Below, piece by piece: positions 1 to 10,579 of a stretch of 64,000 bases of DNA. The stretch is taken from assembly GCA_022813625.1 (NCBI GenBank), contig JAKLMB010000005.1:496001-560000 (forward strand), in the 5' to 3' direction. How positions within the stretch are numbered: position 1 is the first letter of the stretch; the number at the start of each line of letters is the position of its first letter. The DNA comes from Aaosphaeria pasadenensis (Eukaryota; Ascomycota; Dothideomycetes; Pleosporales). The notes under the pieces were generated by a model. It saw nothing but the letters and a program-made list of their open reading frames with translations. It was not told where the DNA came from and searched no databases. The position numbers and the translations under genes are program-made.

Positions 1-289
1 AATCTTGTACGATTAGATGCATTTGATGAGAGCGTTAGAGTTTTATATCGTCATGAATATATTCCTAAATCCATATTATACCGTTATGAGTGTGCATGAC
101 AATTGGAAGCTGCATCAAGGTTCTTCAATATCTACACGGTCGAATATGCACAGTCTCAATATCTGGGAAGATCATCACAACGGGCAACAGACATCTTAAA
201 ATATTGCAAAGGGTATCTTAACATTCAAATGCCGCTCAAATGCATACTATGCTCAATGGAAACTAAAGGAGGCCGTGAACGAGCGCGCA
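1..289. other. Window edge, no gene seen
   Basis: This AT-rich stretch lies downstream of the Arp10 gene. Its short open frames show no recognisable protein. It probably contains the 3' UTR of that gene. Confidence 0.5.
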
Positions 290-2005
290 CTACGCCCATA
301 CTCCCAAGGTCCAACTGGCTCTCTCACTGGCTCCTTTGGCGCCGATGAGGCCTGGCCCCATACTCTGGCGCTGGGTAACACTCACTTCCTTCTCCCTCGT
401 CGCCCCTGATAATCCGTCTTTCAAGAAGCGTTCCCGGTCGATTTCAACCACTCCCTTGATTCTCAGCTGCGTCGCCAAACTTGCACCAACCCACGGACCT
501 AAGGTCTCTACACCGCGTATTTCCCCGCCAACGTAGCATGTTGGAGGAGGTCCGTCGCGGAGCGAGACGTGCTTGAGCTTCTTGTCGATAGCATCGATCT
601 CGGGATCTTGCAGACCTGCGGGCACAGGCGCAGGCGTACCGTCCGGATTGAAGGATTCGGATATCTTATCTTCGCCTTCCTCTCTCCGAAGCTCAATGTT
701 TTCTCGACGATGTCGAAGCACTGCATCATGATGTCCTTGGGCAGAACCATACGAACGCACAGGATCCCAGCCTCGTTGCTGTACCATAGCATCCAGCTCT
801 GCAAGGATTCGGCTCTTCAGCCCGGGTAACTTGGAAGCACCCCCTGTGATGACGATACGTGACATGCAAATTCGACGTACATCCATTGGGAGTGCGAGCA
901 AAGCACGATAGATGACGTGAGGGACGGGCAATTCATGCTCGTCGAGCTCATTGAGTGCAAGATGCGTTGCGAAAAGTGCCCGTTCTGAGGGTTTGGATAG
1001 TTTAGTAAATGCCACTGCTACCTCTGTTGGTGGGATTGCTCGAGGGAAGGGAATCGTAATTGAAGGTTCTGGCGCTTCGACTGCGTCTACGAATTCTTCT
1101 AATATGGGAGATGTTCGAGCAGGAAAATACATTGTATTCCGATTCTTCGGCCGTGGCTTACACCATCCTACACGAGTGAGGACTTCGTCTGCTTCTTCGA
1201 ATGAGACATCGGATTTGGGTGCGTCTGATTCGTTCTCGTCGTCAATTTCTGCATTGAGGAGTTTCGCCATTTCCTCACTAAGTAGCTTGCCAGCTCGTAT
1301 GGTTCGTCTTTCCAGTACTTCTCGATACTCGCAAACCGAAGTGACGGTTGTTTCGGCCCAGCCGATATCAACGATTAAGGCCGATCGGAGTCCAGCAGCC
1401 ACAGTCGATAAGACAGGTGACGACATCAGAGTGATGCTTGGAGCCTGGAAATTGCCGAAGAGCACATCCAGCATCATTGATATAAGCGGCTGTGGCATTC
1501 GGGGTGGCAACGCAAGCATCACCCTCCTTGCTTTCTGATCTAGCTTGTGATCCAAAAGGAAGTATTTATTGTATGCTTCCCTCATGGCGCGCTCAAATTT
1601 GTCTTCTACCAAGCCCATATCAACCCGACTGAGATCCGTTCTGTACAGCTCGTGATCTTGCCCCCATTCTTCGCCGCGCTTCCTCTTCCGTCGTCTTTGA
1701 TTATATTCAGGATCCCATGGCCTGTAATCGCCCGCACGCCGTTGGTCGTCAGGGCCGAATGAAAGTGTGCAACGAGGTGTACTCTCTCCAGGAAAACCTC
1801 CACGCAGGAACCGAGCACCTGCTTCAATTACAATATATTCTTCCTCCCCTCGGGAGCCTGCACCGGGGGAACCGAAATAAGATGAAGTCGATCGAAGGAA
1901 AGGCGGTGTTCGAGGGGATTCGGGAGTGGTTCCCAGGTCTTGCAGGCGGGGCGTGGCTCCTCTGGCAGATCGACTGAGCGACCCAGACACTTTTCTCTCA
2001 GACAT
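290..2005 (-). CDS. arp10: Actin-related protein Arp10 (dynactin pointed-end subunit)
   Basis: A single-exon frame of 571 residues, starting at the ATG at 2005; the open frame extends further upstream but has no ATG there. The actin fold is visible. An N-terminal strand with EEYIVIEAGARFLRGGFPGE (about residues 45-65) matches phosphate loop 1. A central SALIVDIGWAETTVTSV segment matches phosphate loop 2. A C-terminal RIVITGGASKLPGL segment matches the adenosine-loop region. In the family, Arp10/Arp11 caps the pointed end of the Arp1 minifilament in dynactin and helps dynein-driven nuclear and vesicle transport in hyphae. It is longer than conventional actin (about 375 aa) because of a Ser/Arg-rich N-terminus and charged insertions, as is usual for fungal Arp10. 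It is transcribed away from nop58. Assignment to Arp10 rather than another divergent Arp is from memory of the family. Confidence 0.8.
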   Translation of the reverse strand: MSERKVSGSLSRSARGATPRLQDLGTTPESPRTPPFLRSTSSYFGSPGAGSRGEEEYIVIEAGARFLRGGFPGESTPRCTLSFGPDDQRRAGDYRPWDPEYNQRRRKRKRGEEWGQDHELYRTDLSRVDMGLVEDKFERAMREAYNKYFLLDHKLDQKARRVMLALPPRMPQPLISMMLDVLFGNFQAPSITLMSSPVLSTVAAGLRSALIVDIGWAETTVTSVCEYREVLERRTIRAGKLLSEEMAKLLNAEIDDENESDAPKSDVSFEEADEVLTRVGWCKPRPKNRNTMYFPARTSPILEEFVDAVEAPEPSITIPFPRAIPPTEVAVAFTKLSKPSERALFATHLALNELDEHELPVPHVIYRALLALPMDVRRICMSRIVITGGASKLPGLKSRILAELDAMVQQRGWDPVRSYGSAQGHHDAVLRHRRENIELRREEGEDKISESFNPDGTPAPVPAGLQDPEIDAIDKKLKHVSLRDGPPPTCYVGGEIRGVETLGPWVGASLATQLRIKGVVEIDRERFLKDGLSGATREKEVSVTQRQSMGPGLIGAKGASERASWTLGVWA

Positions 2006-2429
2006 GTTCGATAAAGAGCAGATGTACAGGCATGACCTCTGATTCTCGTGTATTGGGCTGCATATATCAGTTACAATTAACGGCGACGCGCACTGCGTGC
2101 ATTGCACACAGCCGAATAATTACCGGCGCTGCTCGATGATGCTGGTTGGTTGAACCTGAGCTGTACTAGCGCCTTGGCGCGCTCGAACTTTTTTGCAAGC
2201 TCGAAAATCTTCAAGAAATATCTACCACGACGAAACGGTTAACATCGCAACATCATTTACGCCCACGCAGCATCCGCGCGCGCCGACGACAATTAATTAC
2301 GGAGGATATCGATAGCTCGACGGACGGCATTCTCACGACACGACTGCTGTGCGATCAGCGAGCGCACATCCTAAGAGCAAGAGCTCCAACTTATTCAATT
2401 AGCTTGAACACAGGAGAACATACCATACG
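2006..2429. promoter_or_regulatory. Divergent promoter between arp10 and nop58
   Basis: 424 bases separate the two start codons, so both promoters and both 5' UTRs must share this space. The central part is GC-rich (CGCGCGCGCC-like near 2275). No clear TATA box is seen. Confidence 0.5.
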
Positions 2430-4371
2430 ATGCCTTTGTTCATTCTTTCGGAGACTAGGTTAGAAACTACCAGCTGGGAATTTGGGGTATCGCAGCTAAC
2501 ACATCGTCCAGCGCCGGTTATGCGCTCTTCAAGGCCAAGGATAAGAAGCTTCTCTCGAAGCCTGAGGACCTGACCTCCGTGGATGCCACTGTATCCGCTT
2601 TGAAGCTCAAGAAGTTCGAGAAGTTCGACAATGCTGTTACTGTGCGTTTGTCTTTTATTTTTAAATGTCCCTGGTCATCCTTTTGACTAATTGAAACAGG
2701 CTTTGAACGAAGCAGCCGCGCTCTCCGAGAGCAAAGTCACCCCTATGCTCTCCAAGCTCCTCGACAGCATCAAGGACGAGACCAAGGCCTCTCTCGCCGT
2801 TGCCGACCCCAAGTTGGCCAACGCAATTGCTCAACTCCCAGGTCTTTCCATCAAGGCCGTTTCCGACAGCTCAACTCAGGATGTCTACCGTGCCATCCGT
2901 GAACACATTGGATCTTTGATCGACTTGGTGCCTGCCGAGATTGACAGCACCAGGCTCGGTCTCTCTCACTCGCTTTCTCGTCACAAGCTTAAGTTCTCGG
3001 CGGATAAGGTTGATACCATGATCATCCAGTCCATTGCCAGTCTTGACGTTTTGGACAAGCAGCTCAACACATACGCTATGCGGTAAGTGATGGAGCGCAA
3101 TGCCGAGATTGACAATACTGACTTTAAAACAGCGTTCGTGAATGGTACGGATGGCATTGGCCCGAATTGGCCGTAAGTAGTTCTCGCATAACGAGTTTTT
3201 CGCGTCATTTACTAAGATTTGTGATAGAAAATCCTGAACGACAACTTGGCCTACTCTCGCGTCGTCCTCGCCGTCGGATACCGTAACAATGCACGCTCGG
3301 CAGATCTTTCTTCTGTCCTTCCCGAGGAGATTGAGGAGGCTGTCAAGGCTTCTGCTGAGATCAGTATGGGTACCGAGATCTCTGAGGAGGATCTCGACGC
3401 TATCAACGCACTGGCCGAGCAGGTCGTCGAGCTCACCGACCACCGTACCAGCCTCTCCAACTACCTCACCACCCGCATGCAGGCCCTCGCACCCAATCTC
3501 ACTGCTCTTGTCGGTGAATTGGTCGGAGCTCGTCTCATCGCCCACGCTGGTTCTCTCGTCAATCTTGCTAAGAGCCCCGGTTCTACCATCCAGATCCTCG
3601 GTGCCGAGAAGGCGCTTTTCCGTGCCCTCAAGACCAAGCACGACACTCCCAAGTACGGTTTGATCTACCATGCCAGCTTGATCGGCCAGGCCACCGGAAA
3701 GAACAAGGGAAAGATTGCCCGTATGCTTGCTGCCAAGTCCGCTCTTGGACTCCGTATTGATGCTTTGGTACGTTCTGTATTATTACCCTTTCACCTTGAA
3801 AGTTGACTAACAATGTGTACAGAGCACTTGGGGCATCTCTGCAGAGGACACTGGTAACGAGCCTAGCGAGGAGGAGAAGTCCCAGATGGGACGTGACGCT
3901 AGAGTCGCTATTGAGAGGCGGTTGAGGGCGCTCGAGGGTAAGCCCCTGAAGAGCTTGGGCAACGCCAACCAGGTCCCCGTCGCACAGAAGTTCGACATCA
4001 AGGAAGCCCGCAAATACAACCCCGATGCCGACGGTTTGACTGGTGATGAGCCCGCAGCAACCGCCAAGAAGGTCAACGGAACGCCCAAGAAGCAGGTCAA
4101 GGCTAAGGACAGCGACGACGATGAGGAGATGGCTGATGCCTCCTCCGACTCTGAATCCGAAGATGAGGCTCCCAAGGGTGCTGACAAGGCCGCAAAGAAG
4201 GCCGAGAAGGAGGCAAAGAAGGCACGCAAGGCCGAGCGAGCGGCTAAGCGCGAGGCAAAGGCAGCAAAGAAGGCCGCCAAGGAGTCCAAGAAGGACAACA
4301 AGAAGAGGAAAGCCGACGACGAGGATGTTGAGAAGAGCGAGAAGAAAAAGAAGAAGAAGAGCAAGGACTAA
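2430..4371 (+). CDS. nop58: Nop58, box C/D snoRNP core protein
   Basis: Six exons, about 2430-2458, 2512-2641, 2700-3082, 3133-3172, 3228-3767 and 3823-4371, give 556 aa in one frame. The 29-base first exon encodes MPLFILSET and reads on into SAGYALFKAKDKKLL, the usual Nop5 N-terminus. The NOP5 N-terminal domain is followed by a coiled-coil/NOSIC region and the Nop RNA-binding domain (GATLVAH-type segment, here GARLIAHAGSL, then KSPGSTIQILGAEKALFRAL). The last 110 residues are a Lys/Glu/Asp-rich KKE/D tail typical of Nop58. It acts in the nucleolus with fibrillarin, Nop56 and Snu13 to guide 2'-O-methylation of rRNA and pre-rRNA processing. Length matches yeast and fungal orthologues (about 510-600 aa). 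Introns are 50-60 bases with GT..AG ends. Confidence 0.95.
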
Positions 4372-5118
4372 ATGCTGAGACCTTGGTCCAGCTCCCCCCG
4401 ACTCGAATCGACTCGACTCGACTCGTGACGCGGCTCGACTCTCGTCACGGTACGACGGCGACGACGGCAACGAGGTCCTTGTTCATCTCCATCTTTCGTG
4501 TCACTATCAAAATGGGCGACGGAGTTCTTTATCTGAACGCACGGGCATAAGTTATTTTTGTTTATTGTCCGTGAAACCTCATCTTATGGCGAAAACGGCG
4601 TGTGGGACATTGTCTGTATTTGTCTTTAGTACGTTTTCTTGGATGGCTTTGCTTTGCTTGTTTCTTTTCCCCCTCTTTGCATGACATGTATATTTTATTC
4701 TCTTTCCCGCCGCCGCCGACAACGACAACGACGACGACGGAATGATGCGCGGGGGAGGGAGGAGGGAGGGGTGGTGGGTGAGTGGGCGTGGGTGAACGAA
4801 ATCTATACCCGCGACTGGAGAGGAGAGATTTAGAAAAGATAAAAAGAATTTCATGCAAACTGTTAAAAATGATCCTTGCTTTTATTTGGTTACATTCCTG
4901 GTGCCTGTCTGTCTCGTCATGCTTGACCGTGTTCCTTGTGTTTGTCACGGATGTATAGTGGTGTACAGTGGTATATTTTCGACTTCGTCGACGCCATCTT
5001 CTCCATGGCCTCCATCTCTCGACTTCCATCCTTGAGCCATATTCGCTACCTCCTTCCTTGCTTGCACCAATCGTTCCCATCATCCCCCTCTTCATCCATC
5101 CACAACAACAACCCCAAC
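4372..5118. other. Convergent intergenic region, no gene seen
   Basis: It lies between the convergent 3' ends of nop58 and the Rpc17 gene. It has GACTCGACTCG-like short direct repeats near 4400-4435 and a purine-rich run near 4750. Open frames here are low-complexity shadows. Confidence 0.5.
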
Positions 5119-5871
5119 TCAGGCAGCAGCCCTCCTCTTCCCCGCCGCAGCACCACCCTTCCTCCTCTTCTTCGCGCCCAAAAGCTTATTCCCAATCCTC
5201 TCCATCTGGACATCCTCCACACCCGCAGGAATGCTCCCCTCCTCCTCATCAAACACCGCCGCGATATCCCTCACCATCTCCTCCATCTGCTCTTCCGAAA
5301 ACCTCGTGTCCCACTATCCGTTCCCCAACGCATTAGCCCAAATTCCCTCAAACGTGAAGTAGCGGGGGTGTAAAAGGGATGAAGGATCTTACCTCCTCAA
5401 TAATCAAACAAAGCACGATAAGGCTCGCGGGACGCAGGTTGTAAATCTGAAGGTACTCCGCCTTGTTGAGCGTGTACTTCTCCGCCAGGCGCCGGAACAG
5501 CGAGTGCGGGCCCTTGTACAGCGTCATCGGGCGCTCCGCGTGGCCTTCTGCCATCGCGGCCAGCGCGGAGTTCTGGTCTGCGGATGTGAGGTATTGTATC
5601 GTCTGTAGTAGTTCCCGGGTGGTTAGTTTAGTTGGATGGGAAGGGGGGGGAAAGGGGAGTGGACATACGTCTTGTAGCATGTTTTTGAGGCCGGGGGGCT
5701 TCGTGCGCGCGCGCGAGGTGGAGTCTGCGCCGGTGTATTCGGCGTCGACGGCGCGGACGTGCAGGAGGACTTCGTGGTTGGAGAGGAGGGAGGATTGCGG
5801 GTTGATGATCTGGGGGGTTGATTAATTTTCTCCTGGGAGTTTGGAGAGGAGGGGATTGAGCGTACATGCAT
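5119..5871 (-). CDS. rpc17: RNA polymerase III subunit Rpc17 (C17/CRCP, Rpb4 fold)
   Basis: Four exons on the minus strand, 5871-5866, 5809-5669, 5602-5393 and 5313-5119, encode 183 aa. The first exon is only ATGCAT (Met-His), spliced to IINPQSSLLSNHEVLLHVRA, which matches the conserved start of fungal Rpc17. The middle exon has the HRDC-like Rpb4 core (KYTLNKAEYLQIYNLRPASL and LIIEE) and the last has RFSEEQMEEMVRDIAAVF. The C-terminus is a basic tail (KKRRKGG...KRRAAA). With Rpc25 this subunit forms the stalk of RNA polymerase III, needed for initiation-factor recruitment at tRNA and 5S genes. Yeast Rpc17 is 161 aa. The micro-exon boundaries rest on the GTACGC donor at 5865 and the CAG acceptor at 5812-5810. 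Without the first exon the conserved block has no start codon. Confidence 0.88.
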
Positions 5872-8800
5872 GGTGGATGTAGTGGTGCTCTGTCTTGGTT
5901 TCGGTGTTGTTCTTTCCTCCTAGTCTATGCCTTTTCCTCTTTACTTTCGACGGGTGATGAGGAGTGTTGGTAAGATTATGCCGTGAGACGACGGTGTGAT
6001 GATGAGGATGAGGATGAATATCTCTTTCTGAATCCCCGCCCAATGGGTATCACCTCTTCGGCCTTCTCCCTCTCTTCACTTCCCCGTCAACTGGGAAAAG
6101 ATTCGATAGTGCACCCAACCCAACCCAACCTAAATCTCCAGTTCCTTCAATCAACCTCACGTGGTGTCGTGGATATGGTAACTCGTCGCGAGCACGAAAA
6201 AGTCCAGCAAAACCCTAACCGCACAAGTCAATTAACCTCCCAAACAAAGTTTCCACACCTCAATCAAGAAGACGATCCGCCAAAGCGTCTCATCCATCGT
6301 TCATCAAGCAAGCATACCGCCATCGAACCGCACACGCCAAGCATTCGGACCAACCCATGCATGCTTGCTCTTACGGAGTTCCTCCACAACCTTATCTCCC
6401 TTTTCTTTTTTCTTGTTTTACAAACATACCGCGCAGACCAACGAACAAACACGTCTGTTTCTTAAAAAAAAGAAAGCAAATCGGAAAGCGGATTGTCCGA
6501 CCCGAGCGGTGATGCATGGACATGGTCGACTAGCGAAGGATGGGAAAAAAACCATGTACTTACCTAATGAGGCGACAGGCAAATACGTCCCTGCCCCTCT
6601 GCGCGATTGATCGGCGGTGATGATAGTGCTGGATGTCGTATCTGGTGTGTGTGTGCGTGCGTGTGTATGTTTCTGATTATCCCTGCGGATGTGCGTATGT
6701 TGGTCGTTGATTCCGAAAATTCCTTGCAGGGCTCGTAGGTAGGTCGTGAAGTCAAGTGAGGTGAAGTGAAGGGACGAAAAAGGTCCGTTCTAGGGTTAGC
6801 GTGCTGAGGAGTCCGCAGAAATGTGCTTGCGTATACGCGTGGAGGAGACCTGCGTCTAAAGAGTGTATCACTACGGAGTTCTCTGATAATGAACTCAGCA
6901 AGATAGGAAGTATATTGTTTAAAGGAAGGCCGACAATAGGTCCTATTTGATCCTCTCCGACCTTGTCAAGAAACAACGTCCGTTCCCTAAGCACCATCAC
7001 AGTTCCATTTGACACAATACCTACCTTCCACGCACCCCGTACCAATCAGCTACCCACCCTACCATGACTACTACATTCCAACATCCCCCAAAATATCACA
7101 CACCAGCAGTGACACATACCTCCCATACCGCGTACGACACCACCCACTCATAACCACATTCACACCAAGTACATACTGGGAACGAATCTAACCCAAAGTA
7201 CACACCACCCTTAGCTCAAGCCAGCGGAGCTGGGCTCCGAGCGAATGTTGTGGGCCTGAGAGGTGGTGTTAGTGCGGGTTGTGGGTTTGGTTGGATTGGG
7301 TGGGTGGCACGGTGGGTGGTATGAGTGAACGAACGGAGATCCCAATTGCATGCTGATGAATGTGTTAGTCATGTTGGAATAGTGTGGAGGGTGAGGATGA
7401 GGGTGGAAGGTGGAGGGTTGGGCGTTGGTTGGGTTTCATGGTGTGTTGTTGCTGGGGATGGGTGGTGTGCATGGGGTAGACGGTGGTTAGTTGGGTTGTT
7501 GTGTTGATGTTGTTGACATCGAATGTAGTTTTGATGTTGTGAGGATGTCTTGAACTACAGTTGGACGTGAACTTGGTCAATTGAGCAATTGATCAAATCG
7601 GAAGTCATCCGTGCTCCATAAACATCGATTTCTCCATCGTGAACTGGAAGAACCGAGGGAGGATTTATGATTGGGCGTACGGCATTTTTGCATACGAGGA
7701 ATAGAGGTTCACATAATACGAGAAACAGAGAATGACAATATCAAAAAAGGCCAGACGGGTGGATGACTAACTACTCGTTCCGTGCTGCCTGTGAATGTAA
7801 AAGTCATGTGTGGACGACAGGAACAGGACAGTCAGCGTTCAGTGCCACGAACGAGCAGCTAAGGAACATCAACTAACCAAGACCCAACCATTGAAGGGCA
7901 AAGCAAGAACTAGAGAAAAATGGAAAGAAAAGAGAGAACGAATTCGGACGTATCAGATAATACGATATACGACAACGCGACAGGCTGTGTAGTTGTACTC
8001 GGGCCGTTTCAGCGTGCTAGGGCGGCGGAGGAGAGTTGCGGTTGGGTGGGAGAGGGCGAGGGATTTTGGGTGCGGACCCACGAGTTCTATTCTGGGCACA
8101 GTAATAATGGGAGGACTCGGAGTACCTGGATGGGTAAGTACACTGTAGTTCTTTGTACCTAAGGTATCTTGGGTTAGGTGTATGTTTATTTCTTCGCGCA
8201 GCAGTTGAGGTAGTAAGAGGTTCGCTCGGACGATCACAGAGCGAGTCTGTGTGCTCGGTGTTTCCGAATGGAAAAGCGTTGGGTGAGTATGAGGGTGTTT
8301 GGATGGCTGTTAATTTATTCTACACTGTGACTGCAGATTCAGAGTAGTGTTGGTACTACTGTGCAGCGTGAAGGTACACAATACATAGGCGGTGGCATCG
8401 TATCATCGTTCGGACCTACCAGCCAGGTACCTCAAATTGTGAAGAGTCCAATCTGGACCTCGGCATTCTGGCTGGCGTAATCGCCGTCCTATCATGAAGA
8501 AGATTTTAGAGCACAGCTACTCGTCCAAGTAATTAGGTGGTCATAGTGAGTGACGAAGGATGGGAAAGTACTGTGTAGCACTGTAGCTTAGAGTACGGTG
8601 AGGTGCAGTAAGTATTGTGGGTACTCGTAAGGTAGAATATATTTTCCGTGGGCCGGCCTCTGTCCCGTTTCGTGGGCATGCATGGGAGAATAAGGCCGTG
8701 AGAGCCGCAACAGCCGCTGGAAAAGGATAGCACTGGTCTAGGTAGCAATCCTCCAAGCATTTGTTTATTAATTTGAAAGAAGTGTTTAGATATTTTTCAG

Positions 8801-9229
8801 ATCAGCATTCAGAACGGAAACATGACGACGATTACTCCACAATAAGGATCAGATAATTAAATCATTGAGGTGGAGAGGTGAAGAAAAAGAAAAGAGAAAG
8901 CAAGGGAGTGGTGGGATGGAATGAGTGTACGGGACGGTACGGCAGGATGCTTGTGTGGTTGAGTGCGCACTGCGCAGTGCAGTAGTATTGTGTTCCGTGT
9001 GCTGTGCAGCGGCACTGCAGCTTGTGCTGTGTTGTGCTTCGCTGGGCGGCTGGGCATTTCGGGCTGGACTGGGCTGGACTGCGGTGGGCTGCTATGAGCG
9101 GTGCAGCGTATGCCGTATGTATGTACTGTGTACTGTGTACTCCAGACGATTATGTGTCTAGTTACAGTACTTGGTACGGAGTAACATACTACTCACTCTT
9201 ACGAAACACGGCGTGGCCCAGTACGTACT

Positions 9230-9262
9230 GTGTACCTAGGTATCTACCTAGGTACCTACCTA
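9230..9262. repeat. Stacked CCTAGGTA palindromic steps
   Basis: Three close copies of the 6-base palindrome CCTAGG or its neighbour GTACCTAC occur within about 33 bases, giving a self-complementary stretch. A similar piece recurs near 37883-37902. Function unknown; such blocks are common in fungal intergenic DNA. Confidence 0.5.
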
Positions 9263-10239
9263 GAGACCAACGCACCGATTCCCGATGCGTGGCCTGGGCT
9301 GAGTATGACTGTTGAATAGTGTAATGAATCATGATTTGTGATCCCTAGCTACCCATACTGGAGGAGCGTAGCATGTAATATTCCGACTCGTGACTCGACG
9401 GGAACAGCAGAGAGGAGAAGAGGGGTAATATCAGGCCATGTCGGAGACTCGGAGGGAAAGACGAAAAAGAAGAGAAAAGAAGAGAAACCATAGAGGGAGA
9501 AAAAAGACGCAAGAGATATTACAAGTATGTAGATCTACGAATACAAGAGTGATCGGTGTTTGTACGAGTGGGGAACTAATAATAAACAGTAAATGGGTTC
9601 ATTGTTTCATGGATTGGAATGTGTTTGTGTGTGTGGAGGATCATAAGATGGGAGTCATGGGAGAAATGATATGGGAAATATGGTGGCGCGTGGTGAGAAA
9701 GGTCTAGACCGTGGGCCAGATTCATTCAGACCCTGGTCCGTCCGGGTCGTGATTGGCCAGAAAGGAGTCTTGGGTCAGGCATGGTGACACCTTTTTTTCG
9801 ACCTCCATTGATTGTTATTATTATTATTTATTCCTCCCCGTCGTGTTCCCAGCTCTTCTCCTCCATTAGTTGTCCCGTCATTATTGATGAGGGGAAAAGA
9901 AGAGGAGGGACGAAAATGAAGAAGAAGGGAAACGAACAAGGGCGAAGGGAAAGGGGAGTGTGGATAACCGAGGGAAGGGTAATGAGAGTGCAAACTCAGC
10001 TTTTCTTTCTAGATGCAGTCCCAGTCAGGTCAGCACTCAGGTCTCGTTGCAACCCAAAGTGCTGCTAGATACTTAGAAAGGTAAGGTAGGCACTTGTTGA
10101 AACTACCACGCCTTAGAGATGATTATCACTCGTCCTCCGCGTACCGGACCGATTCGAGTTCATTCAATATGCCGTACTACTATTTTAAGGTATCGGTTAC
10201 TCACACAGTTACACCTACCTCTACGGAGTGCATAGCAAT

Positions 10240-10276
10240 GAAAGCTACGGAGTACGGAGTACATATACGGAGTAAA
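10240..10276. repeat. Clustered ACGGAGTA motifs
   Basis: Three overlapping or adjacent copies of ACGGAGTA lie in 37 bases. Single copies of ACGGAGT are seen near 6374, 6866, 9176, 10221, 10800 and 37783, all outside genes. Confidence 0.6.
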
Positions 10277-10353
10277 CATAAACAAAACAAAGATAGGGAT
10301 AGGGATGCCAATACAGATTATAATGAAATTGCCATCCTGCTGTACGCTGTTTA

Positions 10354-10432
10354 TTCAACAGACTCCATGCCATCCTTGAAAACAGCTTCGACAAGCAACA
10401 ACAGCCTTCAAGGATGAATGGAGTCTGTTGAA
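10354..10432. repeat. Long near-perfect inverted repeat (hairpin)
   Basis: The left arm 10354-10380 (27 nt) and right arm 10407-10432 (26 nt) are reverse complements over 25 pairs. The only interruption is a 2:1 internal bulge (GC opposite A) after the first ten pairs from the loop. The 26-base loop contains a small GCTT...AAGC stem. The geometry resembles a small-RNA precursor or the end of a miniature inverted-repeat element. The sequence alone does not distinguish them. Confidence 0.75.
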
Positions 10433-10579
10433 CTCAATCTGCAAATAGATCATCGTCAACTACACCGTACCGGGTAGGCTACTTACGGTATGTACTGACT
10501 TACTGACTTCTGGAACCTATTAGATGGTTCGTTCAGCACTCGACCCGCATCCACACTTGTCCCCATCTGGCAGAATCGT

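Larger units (their letters stand above)
5872..10579. other. Long gene-poor, repeat-bearing intergenic region
   Basis: 4.7 kb with no open frame that looks like protein. Visible features are a GT-rich tract near 6640-6670, TGGGTTGGG-like G/T-rich runs at 7260-7500, stacked CCTAGGTA/TACCTAGG palindromic steps at 9230-9262, scattered ACGGAGTA motifs, and a long hairpin at 10354-10432. The 5' end must include the Rpc17 promoter. A non-coding transcript cannot be excluded. Confidence 0.5.

Noticed and set aside
2120..2200. tRNA-like TTGAACC box near 2148
   Set aside because: No A box or cloverleaf pairing could be formed around it. Other GTTCGA-like matches in the window failed in the same way.
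4043..4378. Arg/Pro-rich frame inside nop58
   Set aside because: Shadow frame of the Lys/Glu tail of Nop58.
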